64,000 nt of DNA from an uncultured Clostridia bacterium (GTDB lineage: Bacteria; Bacillota; Clostridia; Christensenellales; Borkfalkiaceae), in NCBI GenBank assembly GCA_944368215.1, contig CALVWX010000007.1, forward strand, positions 26,231 to 90,230, written 5' to 3'. Both the position numbers and the translations under genes were made by a program. Within the stretch, counting starts at the first letter, position 1. Each line of letters starts with the position of its first letter. Shown one piece after another: positions 1-8,409 of the stretch. The notes below the pieces were generated by a model. The model saw only the letters and a program-made list of their open reading frames with translations. It ran no database searches and was not told the DNA's origin.

Positions 1-749
1 CCATAGGCATAAACGTGCGCTCGACAGTGGCTACCTACGCCAACGTGCACGACGAGCTGCGCAAAGTCTTCGCCCGCACTGCCGAAGCCAAGGCGGGCGG
101 ATACAAGGCGGGAGATTTTTCGTACAACACGGGCGCGCTGCGCTGTCCCGTGTGCGACGGCACCGGCACGATAAGCCTCGACGTGCAGTTTTTGCCCGAC
201 GTTGAAATTCCCTGCCCCGAATGCCGCGGCACGCGCTATTCCAAAGCCGCGCACGGCGTGCATTATAAAACGAAAAAGGGGGAGCAGTATACCCTTCCCG
301 ACCTCATGGCCATGGATGTGCATCAGGCCGTTTCGGCCTGCCGCGATATAAAACTCGTCAGCCAGCGCCTGCAGGTGCTTGAAGACCTGGGGCTGGGCTA
401 TCTCACTCTCGGCGAGCAGACCCCCGGTCTTTCCGGCGGGGAGGCCCAGCGGCTCAAGCTGGCCAGCGAAATGGGCAGGGCGCAGTCGGATACGCTCTTC
501 GTCTTCGACGAACCCACTATAGGTCTGCATCCCCTCGACGTCAGAACGCTCGTCGGCGTGTTCCAGACCCTCATAGACCACGGCGCAACCGTCGTCGTCA
601 TAGAGCACGACCTCGACGTCATCCGTAGCGCCGACTATATCATAGACATGGGCCCCGGCGGAGGGGAGGAAGGCGGCAGAATTGTCGCCTGCGGCACGCC
701 CGAAGAAATTGCGGCGAACCCCGCAAGCGTTACGGGCAGATTTATTTGA
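1..749 (+). CDS. UvrA-family excinuclease ATPase, C-terminal part (5' end outside window)
   Basis: The open frame runs in from before base 1, so this is the C-terminal ~248 residues of a longer protein; the GTG at 15 is not a real start. UvrA proteins are ABC-type ATPases that recognise DNA damage for UvrB/UvrC. Visible are the CPVC...CPEC zinc-finger pair, the ABC signature LSGGEAQRLKLA, the Walker B FVFDEPTIGLH and the switch histidine in VVIEHDLDVI. The zinc finger is shorter and less typical than in E. coli UvrA, and the ending GTPEEIAANPASVTGRFI is compact. It may therefore be a UvrA-like paralogue rather than the housekeeping UvrA. Family assignment is firm; the exact paralogue is not. 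Confidence 0.93.
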   Translation, partial: IGINVRSTVATYANVHDELRKVFARTAEAKAGGYKAGDFSYNTGALRCPVCDGTGTISLDVQFLPDVEIPCPECRGTRYSKAAHGVHYKTKKGEQYTLPDLMAMDVHQAVSACRDIKLVSQRLQVLEDLGLGYLTLGEQTPGLSGGEAQRLKLASEMGRAQSDTLFVFDEPTIGLHPLDVRTLVGVFQTLIDHGATVVVIEHDLDVIRSADYIIDMGPGGGEEGGRIVACGTPEEIAANPASVTGRFI

Positions 750-768
750 TTGTTTTATGTAAAATCAG

Positions 769-803
769 GCGCGCCGCGCGAAGGTTACCTTCGCGCGGCG
801 CGC
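769..803. terminator. Strong GC-rich hairpin after the uvrA-like gene
   Basis: A perfect 16-bp inverted repeat (769-784 with 788-803) has a 3-nt loop at the centre of GGTTACC. There is no good T-run on the plus side, so Rho-independent termination is uncertain. It may be a stabilising hairpin or a repeat. Confidence 0.45.
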
Positions 804-851
804 TGCGTTCTGTCGCTGCCGACCAATATTTTTTTACGGCCTTAAAGTTGT

Positions 852-879
852 TTGACATATCCGCAGTTTATGATAGAAT
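852..879 (+). promoter_or_regulatory. SigA-type promoter for the MFS/permease pair
   Basis: TTGACA at 852-857 and TAGAAT at 874-879 with a 16-bp spacer, about 65 bp upstream of the MFS start. Confidence 0.75.
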
Positions 880-943
880 ATTCAGCGTAAAAAATGTGTG
901 CTCGGTTTGAAACGCGCGCAAAAACGGCAAAAGGAAAAAGATT

Positions 944-2143
944 GTGTTCTCGCTTTTGGTTGCCATTATTTATTTAAGTTTCATAAGCCTCGGTCTGCCC
1001 GATTCCCTTCTCGGCGCGGCGTGGCCCGTAATGAGCGAACAGTTCGGCTCGCCCTTAGGTTACGCCAGCATAATTTCCGTCATAATCGGCGCGGGCACGG
1101 TAACTTCCAGCCTCATGAGCGACAGGCTTACAAAGCGGTTCGGGGCGGGGGCGGTCACCGCCGTCAGTACGGCGCTTACGGCCGCTGCGCTCTTCGCCTT
1201 TTCCTTCAGCACGCAGTTCTGGATGCTCGCACTGTTCGCCGTCCCCTACGGCCTCGGCGCGGGCGGGGTGGACGCCGCCCTCAACAACTACGTGGCCGTC
1301 CATCTGCAGAGCCGCCACATGAGCTGGCTGCACTGCATGTGGGGCGTCGGCGCGTCGGTAAGTCCCTATATAATGAGCTTCGCCCTCTCCGGCGGACTGG
1401 GCTGGAACGGCGGCTACCTTATAGTGGCAATAATCCAGTCGGTCATAACGGCGGCGCTGTTCATAAGTCTCCCGCTCTGGAAGAAGGCTTCCTCGCCCGT
1501 AAAGTCGGAAGAAGGGGAGGGGCAACCTCCTGAGATAAAAGAGCGCGCCAAGGCGCTGTCCTTTGTTCAGGTGTTTAAAATACGCGGCGCGGCAACGTGC
1601 TTCATGTGCTTTTTCTGCTACTGCGCGTTGGAGCAGACTTCCATGCTCTGGGCGAGTAGTTACATGATATCGCACAACGGCTTTACCGAAGAATTCGCCG
1701 CCATGCTCGCCAGCCTGTTCTTTATCGGCATAACCGTCGGGCGCGGACTCAACGGTTTCCTCACTTTTAAATTTTCCGACCGCACGCTGATACGCTGCGG
1801 CAGCGAGCTCATAGCCGTCGGTGTCATTCTCATTGCCATTCCCGTCGACGGGCTTACAATCGCGGGCTTCGTCGCGCTCGGCCTCGGCTGCGCGCCCGTC
1901 TATCCCGGCATAATTCACTCCACGCCGGCGCTCTTCGGTGTGGAAAATTCTCAGGCCGTCGTCGGCATGGAAATGGCCTTCGCCTATATCGGCGGACTGG
2001 CTTCGCCCCTTTTCGGCGTCATCGCCGGCGCCCTTACGCCCGATATTCTCCCCATATATGTGGGCATTTTCCTCGTACTCATGATAGTCATGCACGAAAT
2101 AACGATAAAAAAGACTTCGCGTCCGCCTGCGGAGGTAAAATAA
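944..2143 (+). CDS. Major facilitator superfamily transporter
   Basis: This is a 399-residue polytopic membrane protein with about 12 hydrophobic segments and a central charged loop near residues 185-205. The N-terminus (SLGLPDSLLGAAWPVM) and the first-loop SDRLTKRFG motif match the fucose-permease-like branch of MFS carriers common in Clostridia. The substrate cannot be read from the sequence. The GTG start is preceded by AAGGAAAAAG. The stop codon directly abuts the ATG of the next permease gene, so the two are almost certainly one transcript from the promoter at 852-879 and may serve the same physiology. Confidence 0.85.
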   Translation: MFSLLVAIIYLSFISLGLPDSLLGAAWPVMSEQFGSPLGYASIISVIIGAGTVTSSLMSDRLTKRFGAGAVTAVSTALTAAALFAFSFSTQFWMLALFAVPYGLGAGGVDAALNNYVAVHLQSRHMSWLHCMWGVGASVSPYIMSFALSGGLGWNGGYLIVAIIQSVITAALFISLPLWKKASSPVKSEEGEGQPPEIKERAKALSFVQVFKIRGAATCFMCFFCYCALEQTSMLWASSYMISHNGFTEEFAAMLASLFFIGITVGRGLNGFLTFKFSDRTLIRCGSELIAVGVILIAIPVDGLTIAGFVALGLGCAPVYPGIIHSTPALFGVENSQAVVGMEMAFAYIGGLASPLFGVIAGALTPDILPIYVGIFLVLMIVMHEITIKKTSRPPAEVK

Positions 2144-3325
2144 ATGGTTGAACACACAGTTGGCGGCGGCCGCAAATCGGGCGGAGGGGCGCCTCTCTTC
2201 ATAAAGAAATGCGCGTGCGCCGCGGGGCGCTTTGTAAAAAGGGAGGCGGTGCTGTGCATCGCCGTTCTGCTTGCAATCATATCAATGTTCTTCGTGCCGC
2301 CCTCGGCCGCATACGCAGACTATATCGACTGGGACACCCTCGCGCTGCTCTTTTCGCTCATGGCCGTAATGAAGGGTTTTCAGGGTGCGGGGCTCTTTTC
2401 CTTCCTCGCCGAAAAACTGCTTAAAAAGGCGGATACCACAAAAAAACTGCTCGCGGTGCTCGTCTTTCTGCCCTTTGTGCTCAGCATGGTCGTCACCAAC
2501 GACGTGGCCTTGATAACTTTCGTGCCATTCGCCATAATCGTGCTCAAATCTGCGGGGCAGGAAAAGCTGGTAATACCCGCCGTAATTTTGCAGACGCTCG
2601 CCGCCAACCTCGGCAGCATGTTCACGCCCATAGGCAATCCGCAGAACCTCTATCTTTATAATGCGTCGGGCATGTCCTTCGGCGCGCTCATGCTCACCAT
2701 GCTGCCCTATGTGGCCGTCTCCGCCGCAGGGCTTGCAGTGGCGGTGCTCTGTTTCAAATCTTCGCCCGTACAGGTTGCCGAAGTTGAAACAAGATTAGGA
2801 GGGGCCTTCTCTCTTGCGTGGCCGGCGGTAATTTTCGTAATCTGCATACTCGGCCTGTTCGACGTCATTCCCCCGCTGATAATCGCCGCGCTCGTGCTCG
2901 TCTTTTTGCTGTTTGCCGACAGAAAAGCGCTTTCAAAGGTCGATTATTCCCTGCTCGGCACGTTCGTTGCGCTCTTCATTTTCATAGGCAATATGGGCAA
3001 TATACCTGCCTTCCGCAACTTTCTGTCGTCGGTAATTTCGGGCAACGAAGAGATAGTCGCCGTGCTCGCCAGCCAGATAATAAGCAACGTGCCCGCCGCA
3101 TTGCTCCTTTCGGGCTTTACTTCGGAGTGGAACGCCCTCATCGTCGGTTGCAACCTCGGCGGCCTCGGCACGCTTATAGCCTCCATGGCCAGCCTCATTT
3201 CGTATAAAGCCATCGCACGGGAATACCCTTCGCTGCGCGTAAAGTATCTTATCAGGTTCACGGCGTACAACGTCGTCTTTCTCGCCGTGCTGCTCGGCGC
3301 AAGCTATCTCATAGCGCTCATTTAA
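2144..3325 (+). CDS. SLC13/ArsB-type anion permease
   Basis: This is a 393-residue integral membrane protein of the citrate/anion transporter (SLC13, ArsB/NhaD-like) superfamily. It has about ten hydrophobic segments. The signature regions are VTNDVALITFVPF (re-entrant loop with Thr-Asn-Asp) and FTPIGNPQNLYLY, both typical of this fold. Likely substrates are a dicarboxylate or inorganic anion, with no way to choose. The ATG follows the MFS stop codon immediately and is served by GGAGG at 2131-2135. A strong terminator follows. Confidence 0.85.
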   Translation: MVEHTVGGGRKSGGGAPLFIKKCACAAGRFVKREAVLCIAVLLAIISMFFVPPSAAYADYIDWDTLALLFSLMAVMKGFQGAGLFSFLAEKLLKKADTTKKLLAVLVFLPFVLSMVVTNDVALITFVPFAIIVLKSAGQEKLVIPAVILQTLAANLGSMFTPIGNPQNLYLYNASGMSFGALMLTMLPYVAVSAAGLAVAVLCFKSSPVQVAEVETRLGGAFSLAWPAVIFVICILGLFDVIPPLIIAALVLVFLLFADRKALSKVDYSLLGTFVALFIFIGNMGNIPAFRNFLSSVISGNEEIVAVLASQIISNVPAALLLSGFTSEWNALIVGCNLGGLGTLIASMASLISYKAIAREYPSLRVKYLIRFTAYNVVFLAVLLGASYLIALI

Positions 3326-3345
3326 ACTTCAGTTCAAAACAAAAC

Positions 3346-3381
3346 GCGGGCGGCGCACACAGTGCGCCGCCCGCATTTTTT
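3346..3381. terminator. Bidirectional terminator between permease and feo genes
   Basis: An 11-bp GC stem (3346-3356 with 3364-3374) is followed by ATTTTTT on the plus strand and by GTTTTGTTTTG on the minus strand. It can end both convergent transcripts. Confidence 0.85.
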
Positions 3382-3529
3382 ATGATTTATCTTTTTTGTC
3401 GCAACGTGCGCTGCAGTAGCAGCAACTTCCGCAGCAGCCTTTGCCCTTCTTTTTGCGGCGAATGATGACGATTATCGCCGCGATAGCGCACGCCGCTATT
3501 ACGCAGCTTATTATAATGGTGGCAGTCAT
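3380..3529 (-). CDS. Small FeoB-associated Cys-rich membrane protein
   Basis: This 49-residue protein has one N-terminal membrane segment (TIIISCVIAACAIAAIIVII), then RRKKKGKG, then a cysteine cluster CCGSCCYCSARC. This is the architecture of the 'FeoB-associated Cys-rich membrane protein' family encoded after feoB in many Firmicutes. Its role is presumed to be in ferrous iron uptake, perhaps binding metal at the inner face. It has a perfect ribosome site (AAGGAGGGCGAC before the ATG) overlapping the end of feoB, so it is translated from the feoAB transcript. Confidence 0.85.
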   Translation of the reverse strand: MTATIIISCVIAACAIAAIIVIIRRKKKGKGCCGSCCYCSARCDKKDKS

Positions 3530-3539
3530 GTCGCCCTCC

Positions 3540-5591
3540 TTAAATAAACAGTAAACCTATCTGGTACACTATCAACGTTATAACCCACGCCACAACCAGC
3601 TGGAACAGCGCGGAAAGTATGGTGAACTTCCAGCTCTTGGACTCCTTGTGGATGGTGGCGATTGCGGCCGCGCAGGGCACGTACAGCAGGCAGAACACCA
3701 TAAGGCAGAAGGCGTTCAGCGGGCCGAATCCTATGCCTTCGAGCGCGGCGGTAAATGCCGCCATGCCCTCGGCCGAGCTCGTGTTGGCAACGCCGAAGAG
3801 AATTGCACAGCTCGAAACGACGACTTCCTTTGCCGAAATGCCGGCTATAAGCGCAACGGCTATCTGCCAGAATCCCAGTCCCACGGGTATCAGCACAGGA
3901 GCTATGAATTTGCCCACGTACGCCGCAAAGCTGTAGCCCATGTCGTCGACAAATCCCTGCGGTCCGAAGTGTAACAGAGCCCATATAATCATCGTGGCGA
4001 TGAATATCGTAGTGCCCGCCTTTACAAGGTAATCTTTTACCTTTTCCCACACGTATACGCCTACGGTGCGCGCGTCGGGCATTTTGTATTCGGGCAGTTC
4101 AATCAGCAGGTAGTTTACTTCCTTCTTTTTGCGGTCGATAAGATGCATCACCGCGCACACGGCTATGGCAACCAGTATGCCTAGGAGATACATGGAATAA
4201 GCCGCAACCATGGCGTAGCTTCCGAAGAACATTTCGGCGAAGAGTATGTAAATGGTCAGCCGGGCGTTGCAGCTCATAAAGGGGGTGACCAGCATTACTT
4301 TAAAGCGGTCGCGCTTGCTCTCCAGCGCGCGCGAAGCCATTATAGCGGGCACCGTGCAGCCGAAGCCGAGCAGCATGGGTATAAACGCCCTGCCCGAAAG
4401 ACCCAGTTTGCTCATAACGCCTTCCATTACGTACGCCACGCGCGCCATGTAGCCGCTGTCCTCAAGGAACGCGAGGGCGAGGAAGAGTATGAATATGTTT
4501 GGCAAAAAGGTTATTATCACGCCCACGCCGCCGATTATGCCGTCGATGACGAGCGAAATTACAATCTCGTGCGCGCCTATCGAAGTCAGCCAGCCGCTCA
4601 TCGAGTCCGAAAGCCATCCCAGCCCCAGTTCGAACAGGCTCTTTATCCAGTCGCCCACAAAGAATGTCAGAAAAAATACAACGGCCATTATGCCGAGGAA
4701 GACGGGTATGCCCCATATTCTGTGGGTGAACACCCTGTCCAGCTTTTCGGTGAAGGCGTCGCTGCTGTCCTTGCGCAGCATTACTTCGTGGATGATTTCG
4801 TCTATAAAGTCGTACTTTTCGTTTATTATGCGCGATTCATAATTTTTGTCCAGCACTTCGGGCAGGTCTACGGGGTACTTTTCGCAAATCTCCTTGTCGC
4901 CCTCCAGCAGTTTTATCGCACACCAGCGCTTGTTTGTCGCATCGGGATATTTCTGCCCCAGCGCCGTCATTATCGCGTCTATCTTGTCCTCAATTTCGTC
5001 CGAATAGACCATGGCGAATTCGGCGTGGTGATTGTGTTCGTGCCGGCTCTCTTCCTTGTGGTCGTGTTCGAGCATTTCGGGCGCGGTGCGTCCCTTGTGG
5101 TGAATGGCGGTGTGGATTAAGGTGTCAAGCCCCGTGCGCTTTCTCGCCGAAACGGGAATTACGGGTATGCCCAGCATTTCGGGCAGGCGGTGCAGGTCTA
5201 TCTCCATGCCGCGCTTGCGCACAATGTCCATCATGTTGAGCGCCATTACTACCGGCTTGTTGAGTTCCAGCAGCTGGAGAGTAAGGTAGAGGCTGCGCTC
5301 GAGCGCCGAAGCGTCCACGACGTTTATCACAACGTCCACTTCGTCGCTTAAAATAAACTGGCGCGAAACCGTCTCCTCCATGGTGTATGAGGTCAGACTG
5401 TATGTGCCCGGCAGGTCTACGAGGTGAATTTTTTCGTTGTGGTCTTTAATGGCGCCTTCAACCTTTTCAACGGTAACGCCCGGCCAGTTTGCCACTTTAA
5501 GGTTGGCGCCCGTATACGCGTTGAACAGCGTCGTCTTTCCGCAGTTGGGGTTGCCTATGAACCCGATGGTAATTTCGTTATTGCTGTTCAT
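3540..5591 (-). CDS. feoB: Ferrous iron transporter FeoB
   Basis: This 683-residue protein is the GTP-dependent Fe2+ permease of the cytoplasmic membrane. The N-terminal G domain shows G1 GNPNCGKTT (13-21), G3 DLPG (59-62), G4 NMMD (119-122) and G5 SAR (148-150). Two 'Gate' halves and a FeoB core follow, with repeated membrane spans. A His/Asp-rich stretch at about residues 176-189, with six histidines between the G domain and the helical part, is unusual and could bind metal. The ATG start overlaps the end of feoA by 14 nt, which indicates translational coupling. Confidence 0.96.
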   Translation of the reverse strand: MNSNNEITIGFIGNPNCGKTTLFNAYTGANLKVANWPGVTVEKVEGAIKDHNEKIHLVDLPGTYSLTSYTMEETVSRQFILSDEVDVVINVVDASALERSLYLTLQLLELNKPVVMALNMMDIVRKRGMEIDLHRLPEMLGIPVIPVSARKRTGLDTLIHTAIHHKGRTAPEMLEHDHKEESRHEHNHHAEFAMVYSDEIEDKIDAIMTALGQKYPDATNKRWCAIKLLEGDKEICEKYPVDLPEVLDKNYESRIINEKYDFIDEIIHEVMLRKDSSDAFTEKLDRVFTHRIWGIPVFLGIMAVVFFLTFFVGDWIKSLFELGLGWLSDSMSGWLTSIGAHEIVISLVIDGIIGGVGVIITFLPNIFILFLALAFLEDSGYMARVAYVMEGVMSKLGLSGRAFIPMLLGFGCTVPAIMASRALESKRDRFKVMLVTPFMSCNARLTIYILFAEMFFGSYAMVAAYSMYLLGILVAIAVCAVMHLIDRKKKEVNYLLIELPEYKMPDARTVGVYVWEKVKDYLVKAGTTIFIATMIIWALLHFGPQGFVDDMGYSFAAYVGKFIAPVLIPVGLGFWQIAVALIAGISAKEVVVSSCAILFGVANTSSAEGMAAFTAALEGIGFGPLNAFCLMVFCLLYVPCAAAIATIHKESKSWKFTILSALFQLVVAWVITLIVYQIGLLFI

Positions 5592-5811
5592 CGGCCCCGT
5601 TCACCTCTATGTTTTTGGTTATGTTGTATCCGAGGGCAAAGCGCGTGCCGCGCAACTTTATTATAAGTATGCCCTTTCCCTTGCGGTTGAGCACTGTTAT
5701 GCGGGTTTTGTCCGTCATGCCCAGCGCTTCAAGCCTCCTTTGCATTTCAAAGGGCAGGTCAACGTTTTCCACAACGTATTCGCCGCCCTTTTCCGCGTCG
5801 CATAATTTCAT
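5578..5811 (-). CDS. feoA: Ferrous iron transport protein FeoA
   Basis: This is a 77-residue SH3-like FeoA protein, a small cytoplasmic partner of FeoB. It carries the family pattern RRLEALGMTDKTRITVLNRKGKGILIIKLRGTRFALG, seen here at residues 25-61. Normal length is 75-85 residues. It is the first gene of feoA-feoB-(Cys-rich protein). The transcript probably starts from the minus-strand promoter at 5884-5913. I could not recognise a clear Fur or DtxR box. Confidence 0.93.
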   Translation of the reverse strand: MKLCDAEKGGEYVVENVDLPFEMQRRLEALGMTDKTRITVLNRKGKGILIIKLRGTRFALGYNITKNIEVNGADEQQ

Positions 5812-5883
5812 ATATCAAACACTCCCGCGCCGCTCTAAGTCGGCGCCGCGCGCAAGGTCTACAGCGCGTCTTTTTCTACATGT

Positions 5884-5913
5884 ATTTTAGTATAAGCTGG
5901 GGAGATTAGTCAA
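5884..5913 (-). promoter_or_regulatory. Promoter for feoAB
   Basis: On the minus strand TTGACT (5908-5913) and TAAAAT (5884-5889) are separated by 18 bp, about 75 nt upstream of feoA. Confidence 0.55.
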
Positions 5914-6035
5914 GCGCAAAGTGACAAAAATTTACCTTTGTTCATATTCTAATCGCGCGGGAGGCATAGGTCTCATGCGCAGCGAATTTTTATATCTCGA
6001 TTCGTCAGGTTTCCCCGGCGAAGACTATCAGTTGT

Positions 6036-6083
6036 AATAGCCCCGCGTATATGCCTCAACAAAGGCATATACGCGGGGCTATT
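6036..6083. terminator. Long perfect hairpin, probable terminator
   Basis: A 21-bp perfect inverted repeat (6036-6056 with 6063-6083) has a 6-nt loop and is followed by TTGCG. It sits in the 456-bp gap between feoA and sdaA and could end the sdaA transcript. The gap has no credible gene. Confidence 0.6.
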
Positions 6084-6091
6084 TTGCGTTT

Positions 6092-6116
6092 CGCGCAAAA
6101 GCCGCGGTTTTGCGCG
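6092..6116. repeat. 25-bp CGCGCAAAA palindromic repeat, copy 1
   Basis: CGCGCAAAA and TTTTGCGCG arms flank a 7-nt GC centre. The same arms recur at 52474-52498 and 59286-59310, always between genes. Confidence 0.7.
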
Positions 6117-6126
6117 GGTCGTAATA

Positions 6127-6262
6127 AGGTTGGCCGCAGGATATGTTTGAACAAACAGCAAATGCAAGATTGCGGGGCACAGATGCAACGTTATGTTGCC
6201 GGCCGCAGGATATGTCGGGGTTAATTGTGCCAGCCCGATTGCGGAGCCCGACAGCGGGGTCA
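6127..6262 (+). repeat. GGCCGCA...ATTGCGG interspersed repeat, two tandem copies
   Basis: Two copies of a core (GGCCGCAGGATATGT ... GATTGCGG) lie in tandem at about 6134-6203 and 6202-6262. Each is followed by a different small hairpin tail (GCAAC/GTTGC in the first, GCGGGGTCACCCCGC in the second). Related copies are at 34937-35116, 43664-43735 and 54922-54992. Confidence 0.65.
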
Positions 6263-6267
6263 CCCCG

Positions 6268-7494
6268 CTATTCAAAGTGAAGTTTGTCTACGGGGTAGTA
6301 TTTTGCAAGTCCGCCGGACGAGGTTTCGCGGTAGCTGTTCAAAAGGTCGCGGCCCGTGTTGTACATGGTTTTTACAATCAGGTCAAAGCTTATCTTGCGC
6401 GAATCCGCCAGAAAGTTGGCCAGCGACAGCGCGTTTATCGCCCTCATCGCCGCCACGGCGTTGCGCTCTATGCAGGGAATCTGCACCAGTCCCGCAATGG
6501 GGTCGCACGTAAGCCCCAAGTGGTGTTCCATGGCCACTTCTGCCGCGTATTCAATCTGTCCCAAGCCCATTTCAAAAAGTTCGCCCAAGGCCGCCGCCGC
6601 CATGGAGCAGGCCGAGCCTATCTCCGCCTGACAGCCGCACTCCGCGCCGCTTATCGAAGCGTTTGTCTTTATTATGTTGCCTATAAGTCCGCCCACGGCC
6701 AGCGCTTTAACCACCTGCTCGTCGGTAAACCCGCGCGAATCCTGCATGTATTTTAAAACGCTTGGCACAACGCCGCAGCTTCCGCACGTCGGCGCGGTGA
6801 CTATTATCCCGCCCGAAGCGTTCTGCTCGCTCACGGCAAAGGCGTAGGAACAAACCAGCCTGTTTTCTTTTGTCTGCGCCGATTCGTCAATGTGCCGCTG
6901 GTTGTAAAGGTGCTGTGCGCGCCTCTGGGTGCCGAGGCAACCGGGGAGCACTCCCGATGTCGTCAGCCCTTCGTGAATGGCCGTCTTCATCGTCTCCCAT
7001 ATAACTTCAAGGTAATCGAAAATTCCCTCGCCTTCGCACTCCATAACGTATTGCCACAGCCTTATGTTTTTGGAGCGGCAGTATTCAGAAATGCTGTCGT
7101 ACGTGCTCAGGGGGTAAACGTCGTTGTCTATGCCCGTGTTTGCGTCGGGTTCGCCCTCTATTTTAATGGTGCCGCCGCCCACGCTGTAAAAACGCGTGCG
7201 CGCAATCTCCCTGCCGCCCTGCATGGCTTCGATGTCCAGCGTGTTGGGGTGAACGGGAGTGGGCGTGTCGTAATCAAAAATTACCTCGCAGGGGGTGGGG
7301 GCGAATGTCTTTTTGAGAACAACGTCGGTGTTGTGTCCCTTGCCCGTCGAAGCCAGCGAACCGTACAGCGTAACGATAAATTTATCCGCACTGTGCCAGC
7401 GGCTCTTCATAAGTTCTGCCGCCCTTTCGGGGCCCATGGTGTGCGAGCTCGAAGGCCCGCGCCCTATTTTGTACAGTTCTTTAAGCGATTGCAT
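6268..7494 (-). CDS. sdaA: L-serine dehydratase, iron-sulphur dependent, single chain
   Basis: This enzyme converts L-serine to pyruvate and ammonia using a 4Fe-4S cluster. Its 408 residues contain both halves: the beta-like N-terminal part (IGRGPSSSHTMGPERAAE and YSVGGGTIKIEG) and the alpha-like C-terminal part with cluster cysteines in TAPTCGSCGVVPSV, AECGCQAEIGSACSMAAAAL and LTCDPIAGLVQIPCIERN. It is shorter than the ~455-residue E. coli form. The start ATG at 7494 has GAGGA nine nt upstream. The gene has its own consensus promoter at 7531-7559 and appears monocistronic. Confidence 0.94.
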   Translation of the reverse strand: MQSLKELYKIGRGPSSSHTMGPERAAELMKSRWHSADKFIVTLYGSLASTGKGHNTDVVLKKTFAPTPCEVIFDYDTPTPVHPNTLDIEAMQGGREIARTRFYSVGGGTIKIEGEPDANTGIDNDVYPLSTYDSISEYCRSKNIRLWQYVMECEGEGIFDYLEVIWETMKTAIHEGLTTSGVLPGCLGTQRRAQHLYNQRHIDESAQTKENRLVCSYAFAVSEQNASGGIIVTAPTCGSCGVVPSVLKYMQDSRGFTDEQVVKALAVGGLIGNIIKTNASISGAECGCQAEIGSACSMAAAALGELFEMGLGQIEYAAEVAMEHHLGLTCDPIAGLVQIPCIERNAVAAMRAINALSLANFLADSRKISFDLIVKTMYNTGRDLLNSYRETSSGGLAKYYPVDKLHFE

Positions 7495-7530
7495 AATTTA
7501 TCCTCGGTAACGCACGTTTTTACGCACAAT

Positions 7531-7559
7531 ATTATACTCGCCCGCCGCCATGCTGTCAA
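7531..7559 (-). promoter_or_regulatory. Consensus promoter for sdaA
   Basis: On the minus strand, TTGACA (7554-7559), a 17-bp spacer and TATAAT (7531-7536) lie 36 nt upstream of the start codon. Confidence 0.85.
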
Positions 7560-7617
7560 CGCCTGCGCGCAAAAAGGTATTTCCGAAAGATGTATAAACT
7601 AAAAATTGACACCACAG

Positions 7618-7744
7618 TGTCATACTGAGCGAAGCAGGGTGAAGCCCTGCGTAGTCGAATGTATCCGGTCTGTCTTATTATGGGCAGGATCTTTCGACTG
7701 CGCACGTCGGGCAGGTAGCCCTCCGTACTCTGCTCAAGATGACA
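7618..7744. repeat. TGTCATCTTGAGC interspersed repeat, inverted pair
   Basis: A plus-strand copy starts TGTCATACTGAGC at 7618. A minus-strand copy starts TGTCATCTTGAGC at 7744. They face each other, each holding a variable hairpin followed by (G)AGTCGAA. This fills most of the 315-bp gap between sdaA and the HTH gene; I see no gene in it. Confidence 0.8.
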
Positions 7745-7809
7745 GAGGAGCCCGCCCACCCGCCCTGAATTATCCTTAAAAGGCGCATTAATGGAACTCT
7801 GTTTGCGCA

Positions 7810-8274
7810 TTATTTATAGGGCGTTCTGTCGTCCGTCCTGCCGAGGAGATAATCTATCGAAACGCCGAAAAAGTCGGCCAGAATTACAAGGTCGTCAATC
7901 TGCGGCAAGCTGTTAAGCTTAAACCATTGCCTGATATTGTTGCGGTGAATGTGTAACTTTTGCGAAAGAGCATAAATTGTTTCAATGCCCTTTTCTGCGC
8001 GCAGTTCGTCAAGTCTTTGAGTAAATTTTACAGGTGAAGAGCTTTTTACAAAATATTCATTGTCGGTTTCGCAGACCAGATATTCAACCGATATTTTAAA
8101 ATAATCGGATATCCTTATCAATGAAGCCGTACGCGGGATTATGCCGTAGTTGTAAGCGTTATAAAATGTCGCACTGCTTATACCAATCAGTGCGGCCTTT
8201 TTTGTTTTACCGTCGACCTCAAGAGCGTCAGTCAACTCAATAAACCTTTCCTTAAATTCTTCAGATACCGGCAT
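7810..8274 (-). CDS. XRE-family regulator with two helix-turn-helix domains
   Basis: This is a 154-residue cytoplasmic DNA-binding protein. An N-terminal Cro/C1-like helix-turn-helix region (about 1-75, with KAALIGISSATFYNAYNYG) is followed by a second one (about 85-150: LSQKLHIHRNNIRQWFKLNSLPQIDDLVILADFFGVSIDYLLGR in two pieces). I prefer the ATG at 8274; a TTG at 8292 would add six residues. It is divergent from the SLOG-like gene at 8410, with 135 A+T-rich bases between them. Self-regulation and control of that neighbour are a reasonable guess. It is not phage-linked here. Confidence 0.85.
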   Translation of the reverse strand: MPVSEEFKERFIELTDALEVDGKTKKAALIGISSATFYNAYNYGIIPRTASLIRISDYFKISVEYLVCETDNEYFVKSSSPVKFTQRLDELRAEKGIETIYALSQKLHIHRNNIRQWFKLNSLPQIDDLVILADFFGVSIDYLLGRTDDRTPYK

Positions 8275-8409
8275 ATCTCTACCACCAGACAAATTTAGAC
8301 AATTAATTATTTACATTGTCGTAAATTGATGATATGATAGATTTATAGCCAAAACGATAATAAATTAGATTTATAATCTATATTAATTTTATAATCGGGG
8401 AGGGATTAG
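8275..8409. promoter_or_regulatory. Divergent control region of HTH regulator and SLOG-like gene
   Basis: A plus promoter is proposed: TTACAT (8311-8316), 16 bp, TATGAT (8333-8338). An imperfect inverted repeat (TTTAGACAA near 8294 and TTGTCGTAAA near 8316) lies between the genes and could be an operator. Downstream to 8395 the sequence is A+T-rich with short dyads. Confidence 0.45.

Noticed and set aside
1055-2155. Long minus-strand open frame (366 codons) opposite the MFS gene.
   Set aside because: It is antisense to a clear transporter gene, has a low-complexity charged translation, and no ribosome site.
5973-6275. 100-codon minus-strand frame between feoA and sdaA.
   Set aside because: It runs through a terminator hairpin and repeats, with no ribosome site and no plausible protein.
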